Counted from the first letter of the stretch, positions 12,701 through 25,984 are shown. The stretch is DNA of 64,000 nucleotides from Lathyrus oleraceus (GCF_024323335.1 NC_066583.1:368841452-368905451), one strand, 5' to 3'. Notes: generated by a model not told the origin, from the letters alone. Numbers and translations: made by a program.

Positions 12701-13181
12701 TGGTGAGGAGGATATTTTGGTCAGTAACCTGTCTACATTCAAGTATGTAGAGGTAGAAGGTGAGATTCATGAGACCCTGTGTCAGGCCTTTGAGGAAGTT
12801 CAAGTCAAGGATACAGCTCCAGTGGAAGAGGTTGAAGCAGGTTCCTCTTTGTCGTCCTTCAAGCAGGCACATGCCTTGGTAAATTCAGGTGTTTCTCCCG
12901 GTTGGGGACGTCTGGTGGATTTACCTGTAAAGGAAGACAAGTTTGGGATTGGGTATCATTCGACATTGACTTCTACAATTTCAACGCCTCAGACTCGTCA
13001 GGGGCCGATTACTTTCTCCAGTGCTGGCATCATTCAGTACGGCCAGGTCTCTGCAATCAACAAAGAAGATGGGGATAGTGATTGTGACATTGACAACTGG
13101 GTGCGTCCAAGGGTCCCGGGTGAAGTTCTCCGCAACTGGTCTTCTGAAGAGATTATCCAAGTCACTCTTCTTGAAGAGTAA
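9718..13181 (+). pseudogene. gag-pro: gag-protease of host Ogre-like element, with several stops and a frameshift
   Basis: It starts at ATG 9718 (MEGLKAELAEM), which aligns with the gag start of the young element. The retrotransposon gag domain lies at about 10110-10610 (KFKVLVFDKYNG, QYQYNTDMAPDKTQLQ, RWRELASRVQPP). A zinc-knuckle-like motif follows near 11020-11070, where the last Cys has become Tyr (IENY for IENC). The aspartic protease has VDTGSSLNVLPKRAL near 12390 and LLGHPWIH near 12605. In-frame stops lie at 9847, 9940, 10756, 10876 and 12225; at 12225 the relative has Gln. One base is missing near 11325, shifting the frame. The final stop at 13179-13181 overlaps the donor of the pro/RT intron. 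The product would form the particle and cleave the polyprotein in an intact element. Confidence 0.88.
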
Positions 13182-13346
13182 TTTTCTTTGTTTATTCATG
13201 CATATCCAAGTCTTACGTTCCGCCCAGGGCGTGATGACTCATTGTAGGGCTCATCTATGTGGATACCTGCATTTTTATCATAAATAAAGGACGTCTTTTT
13301 GCATTCAAATATTTTGTTCACTGTCTTTCTATTTTTGCAGTTTTCA

Positions 13347-13405
<59 letters not shown>

Positions 13406-13472
13406 TTGGCAATGTTTTGTTTAGTTTCCACTTCTTGTTCACACTTAAAAGCACATACCACCACTCATGCAG
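13178..13472 (+). other. Predicted pro/RT intron of host element
   Basis: The donor GTAATTTTC at 13178 and acceptor CACTCATGCAG ending at 13472 join the protease frame to the RT frame without a shift. The young element has equivalent sites (34388 and 34114), with donor GTAATATTT and acceptor TTCATGCAG. The TAA stop of the protease frame begins one base into the intron, so an unspliced transcript ends there. An intron between protease and RT is known for Ogre; splicing here is predicted, not observed. The intron contains a 52-nt TA repeat. Confidence 0.75.
13351..13402. repeat. (TA)26 microsatellite inside the intron
   Basis: Fifty-two bases of uninterrupted TA dinucleotide lie within the predicted intron. 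No counterpart is present in the intron of the young element. It produces spurious Tyr-Ile open frames on both strands. Confidence 0.95.
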
Positions 13473-14558
13473 ATGCACGTCACCGGATCCTATTGATAAC
13501 AGTTCTGCTATGGCTCGCTTCGACTTTGAAAATCCAATCTTTCAAGCTGAAGAAGAGGGTGATGAAGACTGTGAACTCCCTGAAGAACTTTCCAGGTTAT
13601 TAAGACAGGAGGAAAGGGTCATTCAACCGCATCAAGAGTCTGTTGAAGTGATTAATCTCGGCACCTAGGACACCAAGAGAGAAATCAAGATAGGGGCTGT
13701 TTTGGAAGATAATGTGAAGAAGGGGCTGATTGAATTGCTGCAAGAGTATGTTGACATCTTCGCTTGGTCTTATCAGGACATGCCAGGGCTTGACACAGAC
13801 ATTGTGGTACACCATTTTCATCTCAAAGAGGATTGTCCTCCGGTCAAGCAGAAGCTCAGAAGAACAAGACCAGAGATGGCTGTCAAGATAAAGGAAGAAG
13901 TGCAAAAACAGTTGGATGCAGGGTTTCTAGCGGTTACAAATCATCCGCCATGGTTGCAAATATCGTTCCAGTACCTAAAAAGGATGGAAAGGTACAGATG
14001 TGTGTTGACTATCGGGATCTGAACAGAGCTAGTCCTAAAGATGATTTCCCATTACCTCACATCGACGTTTTGGTGGATAACACGGATCAGTTCTCGGTAT
14101 TCTCCTTCATGGATGGCGGCTTTTCTGGCTATAGTCAAATTAAGATGGCACCAGAAGACATGGAGAAGACAACTTTCATAACCCCATGGGGCACCTTCTG
14201 CTACAAGGTGATGCCATTTGGTCTGAAAAATGTTGGGGCAACATATCAACGAGCTATGGTAACTCTTTTCCATGATATGATTCATCGTGAAATCGAGGTT
14301 TATGTTGATGATATGATTACAAAATCTCAGACGGAAGAAGAACATCTGGTGAATTTGTAGAAACTGTTTGAGCGTTTGAGGAAATTCAAGCTGAGGCTTA
14401 ATTCGAACAAGTGTACTTTCGGGGTGAGATCTGGAAAATTGTTGGGTTTTATTGTTAGTGAAAAAGGGATTGAGGTGGATCCGGCCAAAGTGAAAGCGAT
14501 ACAAGAAATGCTTGAGCCAAGAACAGAAAAACAAGTATGTGGTTTCTTAGGAAGGTTG
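13473..14558 (+). pseudogene. pol: Host pol, part 1: reverse transcriptase, interrupted by solo LTR 2
   Basis: It begins at the predicted intron acceptor. RT motifs in order are CVDYRDLNRASPKDDFPLP near 14003, FSVFSFMDGG near 14090, TPWGTFCYKVMPFGLKN near 14182 and YVDDMITKS near 14300. The YVDD active site is kept. Damage: a TAG stop at 13666; one G missing in the conserved PPWVANIVPVPKK segment near 13953; one extra Gly codon after MDG near 14116; a TAG stop at 14358. The frame runs into solo LTR 2 at the codon after GFLGRL and resumes at 19991 with NYIARFISHLT. The duplicated GGTTG marks the join. Confidence 0.9.
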
Positions 14559-14925
14559 TGTAGCGGTGTATTCGTTACTATATGATCTATCAATTAAATC
14601 ATAAGCAAAGCATACAATAAACATAGAGTCGCCACCGCACTTTTATTTTTCCTAAGGACTGGCTAAAAAGCGAACAAAAGCCTAAGAAGTTTTACACGTA
14701 GAAAACTAATGAAAAAGATCAGAGATCGGGGTAAGGGGTAAATTACGCAATGGGAAGGTGTTAGGCACCCATCACGTCCTAGGTACTCCTAGGGAGCCCT
14801 TTTCACAATTGTTGTTTGAAATTTATTATTTGTCATGACATAAGTATTGTGCAAACATGATTGGGATGATGAGGAAAGAATGTACAAGTTAATTATTTTT
14901 GTGTTTGAACGGATGAACCCGTTGC

Positions 14926-14966
14926 CTACGTACCTTCCATCAAAGGTAAGGATCAAAACGCCGTAG
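14926..14966 (-). repeat. Stem-loop module in solo LTR 2
   Basis: The outer stem is CTACG/CGTAG. The inner stem is CCTTCC against GGTAAGG, pairing CCTT/AAGG and CC/GG with one bulged T around the loop ATCAAA. The inner sequence shares little with modules in other LTRs yet still pairs. Confidence 0.65.
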
Positions 14967-17900
14967 TTCGGCTAAAAGATTCCAAAAGTTAGTGGATTCA
15001 ATTTTAAAACACAAGCTCTAAGGTCTTACGTTACCCACGGGAGAAAACTCAACCTTAAGAAACAACAAGTCCACCATGTGAGAAAAGCTTCCACTTGCCA
15101 GAGAGGGGTTAACCCTATAATAGGCAAGGAAGACTTACAATTCAATCAACTAAGGACAAATAGGTGAGATTAATATCAACCAACTAGGATAAATCAAACC
15201 TATAGCTAATGTATGAAAACTTAACAAACATGGACAGAGCCACAAAATCATTTGAATGGGTGAAGTTATTTGGATTATTTACAAAAAGTCAATGGATGAT
15301 TAAAGTCAATTCAAAATGAAGTATTTACAAAAATGAAGTTTGGAAAATCATGGACTTAAGGTCCAAGTTTCTAATTTGGAAAGAAGGTGAGAATGTTTGC
15401 ACAACATGTATATACAAGTTTTGAAACATGTGTGAAAAGTTTAGGACACAATGGGGTGAATGGAATAGAAGAGTGAATGTAAAACTTCTTAGAAGGGTCT
15501 GCCTCTTGAAATCATATAGAAGATGATTCAAGTGGGTCCTTAGGAATAGGCTACAAATGAGCAATAATATGAACATGGTAACAGATGAAAGTAAATAAAA
15601 GCGGATACTGGATGCCACTCAATGGTCTTATACCTGTCTCCTAAAACAAGTAAGGATATCAGAAGCCACTCTATGGACTTACACTAATCTCCATCAGCAT
15701 AAAACAAAAAAAACAAGGAAGTCAACTGCCAATCTATCTGGACTTATGTTAACCTCCACAGTATGATCCTAGGAATACAAATGCCACATCACAGGGACTT
15801 ACAATGAATCCTCACATACAACAACAATGCTCAAACAAAGAGCAAAGAAGATATGAGTGACCAATGAGGTCTTACACTCTATCTCTTCCATGTCATAGGA
15901 ACAGATGCCAACTCACAGGGACTTATAACTGGTTCCTCAATGGGTAAACAACAATGTCACAAGGACAAAAGAAATGATCATGCACTAATGGCAAACAAAG
16001 ACGATAAATGCACAATGGCAATCAATGGTAGTAAATTCACAATGGCAAATCAAGTAATCATGTATAAATGAATCAAGTAATCAATCACATAAATTCAAGT
16101 AGCACACGCTATAACCATTCAATGAGGCTCAAGCAAAAGGGTTTGACTATGAAAGTCCACTGTAAGAGGTAAGCGTCGCTCTTAACCTTGCCATTGAGGG
16201 GCTAAGGTGAAGCAGATGAAAGGGTATGAGGGGTGTGCCTCATTGCTTCTATCTCAAATTCGAGAGAGCATGTAAATATAAGAATGTGGGGGAGTTCAGA
16301 AAGATGGAACTCTTTCCCCAATTGAAGACTCGATAGATCTTGGGTTTGGATCTCAATGCTACAACCATGTAATGGGAACAAGGAGAAGACACACAGAATA
16401 GTGGGAGATAGGCTACTTATCTCTTTGATCCACCAATTGCCTCGAATGAGGACTTTTCCTGCTTGGGACAAATATAAACATACACAAGCATTGCCTCTTA
16501 AGGAGGACTTCAGACAGTTTGCCCGGCCAAATAACAGGCCGGGTCTCCAGACTACATGAAGAAGAAGGTGCAATACCTCAATGCTAATTGCTTATAAGCA
16601 AAGCAATGCAAGTTCTTAAGAGAACTAAGCAACTAAGGGTACCTGAAAAAGTCAAACAGAATCAGCATCCCAACATAAACAAAACAATAACATAAGGATC
16701 AACCAGTGTACAATCAAACAATAATGTGCAACATGTGCATAGCACAAAGGTCAAGTGAACCAAGCCCTACAAAACAAACAATTGGTCAAATGATTTCAAC
16801 TCAATTATGCATCAACCTTCTTAAGGCATTAGCTTTTTAACCTGAAAAGTCAAAGTCAAGCTCAAACATAAGTAACAAGACCACTAGGCCAAGCCTAGGG
16901 TCCAAAGGATGGAAAAATCCTAAAACAGCAAGTAAATCATGCTCAAAGTCAAGATATTTTAATCACAAAGGGATCCCAATTGGGCTCATGTCTAAACCAT
17001 ACACCTATTTCATTTTATGTACAATCTAAGACAAAGTAAGCAATGTTGAATCACATATGGACAACCAGAATGATTACATCCAAAAAAATATCAAAACAGC
17101 ATAGAAAATTCCACAAAAAATATATCCTAAACAGAGGACATTCAACAAGCTACATGTCAATTTTCATGCCATTTGGACTAATGGAGCTATGGGAATTAAT
17201 TCAACATGTCAAGGCATGCAAAAACACAACCAAAATAGGTCACAACATATACACTAACTTCAATCAAATGGTAAACAGTGAAATTAAATGGGAAATTAAT
17301 GGGACTAAAGCCAAATGAAAGCTACACATGTCAGGAACTACTTCACCAAATTTCATGTTCATAGGGTTAGGGATGAGGATATGGCAACATGCTAAAAAAT
17401 GTTACACAAACAAAGCCCTAAAAATGCTAAGCAGCAAACAAAAATCCAAATCAATTAGAAAATGGATTATTAAAATCCACAAAAATTCATGTTGAAAGTT
17501 AACATGCATATTGTCTCTCATGCAAAAAATCAGGGCCATAGGCCTAATGGAGGCATGGAAAAATAATTCATGAACTCAGCATATCAAAGTGTGACACATA
17601 TTGTCACACTCAAAAAGAATTAATCACATCTAATAGACCAGAGGTCCAAAAATTACAAATCCTATGTCAAAATCTCCAGAAGTGTGTCAAGAATCATCCT
17701 CTAAAATTTCAATTCATTTGGATAAAGCATGGTGATTTTATAATTAAAATAGTAGAACATGTGAAAATGGCATACATTAAGAACATCTCTATACCAATTA
17801 ATTTTTCTACCAAGCACAATTTTTATTTTTATGCCTAAAAAAAAGTAGACTAAAAATGGAGATTAACAAAAAAATTCTCAAATTATTTGGATGAATATTG

Positions 17901-18845
17901 ATCATTTTATGATTTTTTGAAGTTTTAAAGATTTATTGAAATATTTATTTAGGATTTACAATGAATTAATTAATTAATTTATGAATGAATGGCAACACGG
18001 TACTATCTGAAGCTAATGCCAAAAACGGTGTCGTCCAATTAAGTGAGTTGGCGCGTGTGGATTGGTCAATTTCCAAGCGGGAAACAGGATTTGAAATCGC
18101 GCCTGGCTTTGAACGGATCAACGAAGAAAAATTCCAGAAAATGTTCATCTTCTTCGCACAGCTTATGCTCTTCAACGGCAATAATGGTTTCGCACTTTTC
18201 TTCACCAAATCCAATAAACCGTATACCGTTGGAAAGGTTATTCCACGTACAACAACAATATGCCAAAGAAAACTCCTAATTCCTATCGTACCGCACAGAT
18301 CGAGCGAAAGAAGGTTTCGCATCAAAGTGTAAACTCAAGATTGCTCTCTCTAATCTTAACGGTTTTCAATTCTACAAAGTGCTGCGTACTCTACACATCA
18401 CGCTCTACAATAACCACAACATAATTTTTGAAACGGTGATGATCGAATCCGAACCTTCTTGACGTGCAGTACCGGAATTCTCGCGATTTGAGCTTCAGCA
18501 ATGCGAAACAGATCAAGCTTAGCGTTCCAGAAGGTGATTGGGAGCTCCAGCACGATTCAATAGTGCTTCAATTCGCAGAAAATTTAGACTGCCATGGACG
18601 AATGATGATTTGGACAGTTGTGATCGTGAGCTTTCTTGATCCAAAACCTGCAAACAGAACTTCACCAATATACACAAATCACGGATCCACCAAGCACTAG
18701 CATGGAACTTGAAGAAATCTTGATGAAAGATTGAAAATGTCAATATGCAATGTGAAAAAAAGTGAGAGGAAATGGGAGAATTAGAGAGTTTTCTTTTGTG
18801 GATTTTGTAAATTGTGATTAGTCTTCTATTTCTGTTAGAGATTAA

Positions 18846-18855
18846 GTATATATAC
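18846..18855 (-). promoter_or_regulatory. TATA-like box of solo LTR 2
   Basis: The palindrome GTATATATAC lies about 1.14 kb from the sense start of the LTR, a position similar to the TATA-like boxes of the other LTRs. Confidence 0.45.
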
Positions 18856-19990
18856 CAAGCTCTTAATCCACCACTTAATCAAGATTAGTCAAAAAATGAG
18901 ATTAGCAAAATTAAGCTTATGATGCATTTGGCTCTTATGCCCTTGGAATGGTTAGAAGCATTGTAACAGCAATTTCTCACTTTGAACAAGTTGCAAATAT
19001 CATTTGGAAGCTAACGGCATAGGTCTCATGTCCAAATTCCTCATACTTTGCATTTTGGACCATTTTGCCCCTCACTTTTAATTAGTTCACTTCAAAAATG
19101 AGCTTTTGCATTGAGCAATTTTGAAGAAATCCAATTATGCACCATGAAAGTACATGTCAAATGGAGTTTGTGCATATAAAGAACATTCAATTTGGGCAAT
19201 CCATGTGGAAGTTATGCCCTCCTGATTATGGGTCATTTTTGAAATTCACTGGACCATATCTTGCAAACCACACATGGGATTTTCAAGTTCTTGGACTTTT
19301 TGGAATTGTGAGAACAAGATCTTCAACTTCCATGTTGGACAAATTTTGATTTGAAGCTTGTATCATGAAGTAAATTTGAGGAGCAAAACTTTCCATTTTT
19401 GGCAGGTGAGAATTACAGGTCATTTCCATTTTGGGAAACTTTTTAATTGACCTCAAATCCTTCAACCTTGATCTTTGAAATGCCAAATGAAGCTTATATG
19501 GACATGAATGAGACCTTTCCAACCATCTCACACCTTCCAATCCCTGATTAAATGCACAGTTGACCACAGTTGACTTTTGTTGACTTTTGGTTGACTGGGC
19601 CAAGTTCTGATGAATTCCAAGCCTCTTTTTCTTGAGATCTTGATTCCAAATGATATCACAAGTTATATGAACTTTTTATGAATGATCATGGTGTCCAAAT
19701 TCTTCAAGAATGGTCACCATCCAATGCTCAAGGCCTGATTTGACTGTTTTGACCTGGTCAGCTTCATCTGCGAGCAACAAGGTTAGATGACAATATTTTT
19801 GTACATTTGGTTAGTAAACATATGAAAAGCAATGATATACAAGTGCAATACATGCTTGGTGATCAAGAACCACACTCACAAGGTATCCCACCCACTAGGA
19901 GGGAAGCAAGGGTATGCAATGATCCTTGAGGCCATGATATGATATGATATGGGCCATGAGGGATCTTAGGGCCAAAATTGGGGTCTTACA

Positions 19991-22386
19991 GGTTGAACTA
20001 CATTGCAAGGTTCATCTCTCACCTAACAGCCACGTGTGAGCCAATCTTCAAATTGTTAAGAAAAGATCAGGCTATCAGGTGGAATGATGATTGCCAAAGG
20101 GCTTTTGAAAAAATAAAAGAGTATTTACAGAATCCTCCAATCCTTATGCCTCCAGTCCCAGGGAGACTGTTGATTATGTATTTGACAGTACTCGATAATT
20201 CCATGGGTTGTGTTCTCAGTCAACACGACGAGACAGGTAGGAAAGAGCATGCCATCTACTACCTGAGTAAAAAATTCACAGATTACGAGTCGAGATACTC
20301 AATGCTTGAAAAGACATCTTGTGCATTTGCATGGGCTGCTAAGCGATTGAGACAATACATGCTGACTCACACAACCTTACTGATCTCCAAAATGGATCTA
20401 GTCAAGTATATATTTGAGAAGCCAGCTCTCACCAGAAGGGTAGCTCGTTGGCAAATGGTACTGACAGAGTACGACATCCAGTATACATCCTAGAAAGCCA
20501 TCACAGGGAGTATTTTGTCAGACTATCTTGCTCAGCAGCCGATTGATAATTATGAGCCGATGAAGTTTGATTTTCCGGATGAAGACATCATATTCCTCAA
20601 GATGAAAGACTGTGAAGAGCCAGTTGTTGAGGAGGGACCTGATCCAGATGAAAAGTGGACTTTAATGTTTGATGGGGCCGTCAATGCCAAAGGAAGTGGA
20701 ATTGGTGTTGTCATTACCACTCCGAAAGGTGCCCACATGCCTTTCACCGCTCGTCTGACTTTTGAGTGCACCAATAATGAAGCTGAGTATGAGGCCTATA
20801 TCTTGGGTATTGAGCAAGCCATTGATTTGAGAATCAAGACTCTGGACATCTTTGGAGATTCAGCTCTAGTAATCAATCAAGTGAATGGTGATTGGAATAC
20901 TCTCCAGCCTAATCTGGTCCCCTATAGAGACTACACGAGAAGATTGTTGACTTTCTTCACAACAGTAAGGCTGTATCATATACCTCGTGATGAGAACCAG
21001 ATGGCAGATGCTCTTGCTACTCTGTCCTCCATGATCAAGGTGATTCGGTGTAACTATGCTCCCAGGATCGATGTTATGCGCCTTGATAGGGCCGCGTATG
21101 TGTTTCTTGTTGAGCTGGTAGTTGATGACAAGCCCTGGTATCACGACATCAAGTGCTTTCTGAAGAATCAAGAGTACCCTGCAGGGGCATCCAACAATGA
21201 TAGAAAGACTTTGAGAAGATTGGCAGGAAGTTTCTTCTTGAACAAAGACGATGTGCTGTATAAGAGGAACTTCGACATGGTTTTGCTCAGATGCGTGGAT
21301 AGACACGAAGCGGACATGTTAATGCAGGAAGTTCATGAAGGCTCCTTCGGTACTCATGCCGGCAGACATGCAATGGCTAGGAAATTGTTGAGAGCGGGTT
21401 ATTATTGGATGACCATGGAATCTGATTGTTTCAAATATGCTCGGAAGTGTCATAAATGCCAGATTTATGCTGATAAGGTGCATGTGCCGCCAAATCCTCT
21501 GAATGTGATGTCTTCGCCGTGGCCGTTTTCTATGTGGGGCATTGATATGATTGGAAAGATTGAGCCGACTGCTTCCAATGGACATTGTTTCATCCTTGTT
21601 GCCATCGACTATTTCACCAAGTGGGTCGAAGCAGCGTCATTTGCGAAGGTCACCAGACATGTGGTTTCCCGATTCATTAAGAAAGAAATCATTTGTCGTT
21701 ATGGGATTCCCGAAAGAATCATTACTGATAATGGTTCTAATCTCAATAACAAAATGATGAAGGAGTTGTGCAAGAACTTCAACATTCAACATCACAACTC
21801 TTCCCCTTATCGTCCTAAGATGAACGGTGTTGTCGAGGAAGCAAATAAGAACATACATAAGATTGTGCAGAAGATGGTCGTTACGTACAGAGATTGGCAT
21901 GAGATGCTACCCTTCGCCTTGCATGGGTACCGTACTTCAGTATGTACATCGACCGGGGCAACCCCTTATTCCCTTGTGTATGGTATGGAAGCAGTTCTAC
22001 CTGTTGAAGTTGAGATTCCTTGTCTAAGAGTCATGTTGGATGTCAAGTTAGACGAAGCTGAATGGATTCAGACGAGGTTCAATGAGTTGAGTCTTATCGA
22101 AGAGAAGTGAATGGCAACCATTTGTCATGGGCAGTTGTATCAGTGTCGGATGAAGAGAGCCTTTGATCAGAAAGTGCGTCCTCGATGCTTCCAAGTCGGA
22201 GATTTGGTGTTGAAAAGGATTCTTCCTCCTCAGACAGATCACAAGGGCAAGTGGACTCATAACTATGATGGACCATATATTGTTACCAAGATTTTTGATG
22301 GTGGGGCCTTAATGCTTGCAACTATGGATGGTGAAGACTTCACTTCCCCTGTGAACTCAGACGCAGTTAAAAAATACTTCGCATAA
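19991..22386 (+). pseudogene. pol: Host pol, part 2: RT end, RNase H, archaeal-type RNase H, integrase
   Basis: It continues the RT frame interrupted at 14558. A Ty3-type RNase H region (20000-20530, YYLSKKFTDYESRYSMLEK) is followed by an archaeal-type RNase H (20650-21030; MFDGA, TNNEAEYEA, FGDSALV, MADALATL). The integrase follows: zinc finger HEGSFGTH with CHKC near 21330-21455, core Asp in WGIDMIG near 21541, Asp in TDNGSN near 21727 and Glu in VVEEANK near 21835. The chromatin-side C terminus ends KYFA at 22386. In-frame stops lie at 20491 (TAG, Gln in the relative) and 22108 (TGA, Arg in the relative). The latter is why the last 91 residues appear as a separate frame. The four-hairpin array starts ten bases after the stop codon. 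Confidence 0.9.
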
Positions 22387-22396
22387 AATAGACCCG

Positions 22397-22421
22397 CTGG
22401 ACGATAAAAAGAATAGTCCAG
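22397..22421 (+). other. Hairpin 1 of the post-pol hairpin array (host)
   Basis: The stem CTGGAC/GTCCAG has a 13-nt A-rich loop and lies ten bases downstream of the pol stop. A GGCAAAAA...GGGCATCCCGG spacer follows. The array continues at 45939 after the inserted young element. The young element has the same stem at 30597-30623. Confidence 0.75.
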
Positions 22422-22758
22422 GCAAAAAAATGGGCATCCCGGCTGTCGCATCCTGCGAAAAATCAACCGGCGAGCCTAAAAATAAAAACACACAGAGCCG
22501 CCACTAAACGTTATTTATCCCAAGATAGGGAAAGGAAACGCTCAGAGAAACCTGGAAAGACATGGTCTCGCGACCAAGACAATGGGTTCGGGAGTCGGTT
22601 ACGCGAGGGGAAGGTATTAGCACCCCTCACGTCCTAGGTACTCCTAGGGATCCACGCTCTAGAAAGATAAGGTTGCTATAAACATACATCAAACACACAC
22701 ACAGGGAACGCAGGTGGGGTTGAGAGAAACGGGCTCGATAAGGTATCGCACCTTATGC

Positions 22759-23079
22759 CTACATATCTTGTCTGGAACAAGAATCAGAGCCACTGTAGTT
22801 CGGCTTACGCACGCCAAACAACACAAAACAATTAGCAGATGGCAAACATGGAGCCCGACAACCACTAGATGGAATTACGTCGGCATCCGAACCAAAACAT
22901 ACTCAAAAGGGCAAACATGGAGCCCGACAGCCAATCCTGGGCTTATGTCAGCATCCGAACCCAAACAAACAATCAGATAACAAACAAACACACGCAAAAA
23001 GAAAAAAGGTTGCCCGGAGCGGTCTCGCACGACCACCTGCCTACATACCTCGTCTGGAACGAGGATCAGGGCGATGTAG
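22759..23079 (-). repeat. Two stem-loop modules in young 3' LTR
   Basis: At 22759-22798 the outer stem is CTACA/TGTAG and the inner stem TCTTGT/ACAAGA. At 23041-23079 the outer stem is CTACA/TGTAG and the inner stem CCTCGT/ACGAGG. Both have the 5-nt loop CTGGA on the plus strand. Relative to the host module the outer stem has a compensatory G-C to A-T change, and each inner stem has two compensatory changes. Confidence 0.85.
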
Positions 23080-25984
23080 TTCCCCTGAAAGGGACTAAAT
23101 TGCTAACCAGAAACCGGGGAAAGACACACAACTAGGGAGCTGAGACTCGAGCCTAATGTTGTCATGCATCATTCACCTAAGTTCGGTTTTCTATCCTACT
23201 TGCATAAACAAACTATCCTAACCAGGAAAGAAGCAATCACACAAGCATACAATATACAAGCATATATCAGATGAGAACAGGCATCTCAAACAACACAAGC
23301 ATGTCAATCAAATATCCACATAACACCCACTATAGCCAAACAAGGGGCTCAATCAATCGGGTTTGACTGCCTAAGCAAGTCGTCTGTACAGGCTGGTTTT
23401 GCTCTTAACCTTGCCATTACGAGGCTAAGGTGAAGCAGATGAAGAGGTGAAGTGAGGATCAGACCTCACAGCTCATATCCCTAACCAGGGAGAGCTGACA
23501 AATGAGCATGGGTCCAGAATGGGGGAACCCTTCTATACTCAGAGACTCTGACACAACAGATCTTGGGCTTTTGATCTCAATGCTACAACCATGTAATGGG
23601 AGCAAGGAGAAGACTCAACTGAATAGTGGGGGACAGGTTGCTTGTCCCTACCTTCCACCAATTGCCTTACTTGAAGGACTTTTCCTGCTTGGGCTTAAAA
23701 ATAAACATACACAAGCATTGCCTCTTAAGGAGGACTTCAGACATTTATTTGCCCGGCCCGGTAACAGCCGGGTCTCCAGACTACATGAAGTTTTAAGAAG
23801 TTACCTCAATGCAAATTGCTTATGCAAAGCAAAGCAAAGCAATAGTTCACAAGGAACTGAGCAACTAAAGTACCTGGAAACAATCAAACTCAGTCAGTAT
23901 TCAATCAGACAAATTGTACAGCAAACAATCAAACAGTTTAAACAATACAACACAAAGCAAGCTCAAGGCTTAAGCCCAAGCTCCAACACCTACAAAACAA
24001 TGTTATGTTAGTGTACAAACATCCACAACATCAATTAAAATTGATTTGCATCATTCTCCATGTGCCTTATGCTTTTGATCCTGAAAAACCAAGCAAATAT
24101 TAGCAACTAGACCACTAGGCCAAGCCTAGGGTCCCAAAGCAAGAAAAAAAGTTAAAACAGCAAGGTATCCACCATCCAACATCAAATTAACATCAAACAA
24201 GATCAAACATCATTGGTCTCATGTTTATATCATCCATCATGTTCAATTCATGCACAAAACAATCCATATGAGGTCAAATGAACCACCAAGCATACAAACA
24301 GAAGTATTGCATTCAAATCCCTATCAAAATAAATCCAAAAATTCTCAAATTAATTACACCTAAACAGGGGTCAATCAAGGTCTATCATGTCAAATTTGAG
24401 CTTAATTGGGCAAATGTAACCATGTCAATGAAAATCAACAAAAACAGACACAATTATAGGCTTCAATTCACACCATCAATGCATACATCCAATTCAAAAA
24501 TTCATATCTCATTGAAAACAAAAAAGAAATGGATGAGACCAAAACAGGGAGGTCACACAATGTGTCTAGTTCATGCATATCAAATTTCATGGCCATACAA
24601 TACAATATGAGGATTTCACATCAAAATTACAAACCTATGTCATATGAGCTTGCACAAATGATCTCCAGAAATGAAAAATCATGATCAAATTGAAAATGCA
24701 ATGAAAAATTCTACAAAAATTCATACAACATCCTAACATATCAACAATTCACCATGCAAAATTTCAGCCAATTCTAACATGTATAGGTCACTCAAAAAAA
24801 TCATGCAAGTTGACATCAAGAGGTGTGACACAAATTGTCACACCTAAGTTCCAGAATTTGCTGCTCTCTAACCAGGTATCAAAAATTCATGAAATTTACA
24901 TATAAATAATCCTCAATGAGTCTACAATCATCACAAAAATTTTCAAGAATTTATTTTACATTTTGTGCATTTCATGATCAAATTGGTAGAAGGTAGCAAA
25001 AATGGACACATGTGAAACAAGCCTAAGCCAAATAATATTATTACCAAGCACAACTTTGACCAATAGGTCAAAAAAACCTACACTCACCAAGGAAGCTATA
25101 GAAAAAATTTCCATATTTTTTGGATTTTTTTACTATTTTTTACGATTTTTTAAAGGTCATATGAATTTTTTAATAATTAAAATGAATTAACTTAAATTAA
25201 TGAAATTGCAGTGGCATTATGGTAATTTTTAGCGCGGCGGGAAACACATTATTTGAATTTTCAAACGAAATTAAGGATCAAACACATGAAATTCCCAGAA
25301 ACTTCATCTTCCAAGTCCAGCAATGCCAAAAACACGTGGATTTCAAATCATCACCAAAACGAACAAGTGAATATCCGTTAGAACCGTCTTAACATGTAGA
25401 TCTCAAATATCAACTTAATTTAACCTAAAAGTTCCTAAATCTCACAGATCGATCGAGTTAGGGTTTTGGTTCTAAACTTAAAATCAAGATTTCTTCCTCT
25501 ACGGTTATCCATTCGCAAAACCAAAAGCATCACAGTGCTCTACACGAAACGCACTACACAAAGCATACAATAATTAACCAAATCATGAGTTTCGAATTCT
25601 GAGCACCTGAAATGGCAGTGGCGAGATTGACGAGCTTTGCGCGTGGAAGTCCAAAACAGTTGTAGTAAAAGGTTTGGAAGAGTGAACAGCGAAGCTAGAT
25701 TCAATTGTAGTAGCTCCTAGTGCATGAAAACCTCAATTCACCATTGATGCCTCCAACATGAACAGCCACGAATGGAGCTTCTCTTGATCCAAATTTCCAA
25801 AACAGATGGAGTAGAGGATGATTGAAGATCAATGCAAAAAGAAATTCGAGAATTGATCAAGAATTCAAGGAGTTTGATGAATTTTTGTTCAATGTGTTCT
25901 TGGGAGATTTTGGAGAATGTGGAGAGTTTTTGGATCTGACCTTGGGATTGTGAATTTTCTGTTATGATTAGGAAATGATTTAGA

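Larger units (their letters stand above)
14559..19990 (-). mobile_element. Solo LTR of an Ogre-like element (solo LTR 2)
   Basis: It runs from TGTAGCGGTG to GGGTCTTACA and is flanked by GGTTG (14554-14558 and 19991-19995). On the minus strand it starts TGTAAGACCCC, the usual LTR start, so the orientation is minus. No internal region or PBS is present. At 5432 bp it is the longest LTR here and belongs to another subfamily. The 3' end (sense) reads CGCTACA like the host LTR, and one stem-loop module is at 14926-14966. A TATA-like GTATATATAC lies at 18846-18855. I see no credible gene inside; open frames near 17985-18332 on both strands overlap each other and match nothing I recognise. Confidence 0.93.

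Noticed and set aside
13196..13405. Tyr-Ile rich small proteins
   Set aside because: They are translations of the TA microsatellite.
17985..18332. Overlapping open frames of about 115-119 codons on both strands in solo LTR 2
   Set aside because: They lie inside an LTR, overlap each other antisense, and resemble no family I know.
23502..24011. 169-codon open frame, repeated at 42036-42545
   Set aside because: The repetition is due to the two LTRs of the young element; it lies antisense to the LTR and has no coding features.
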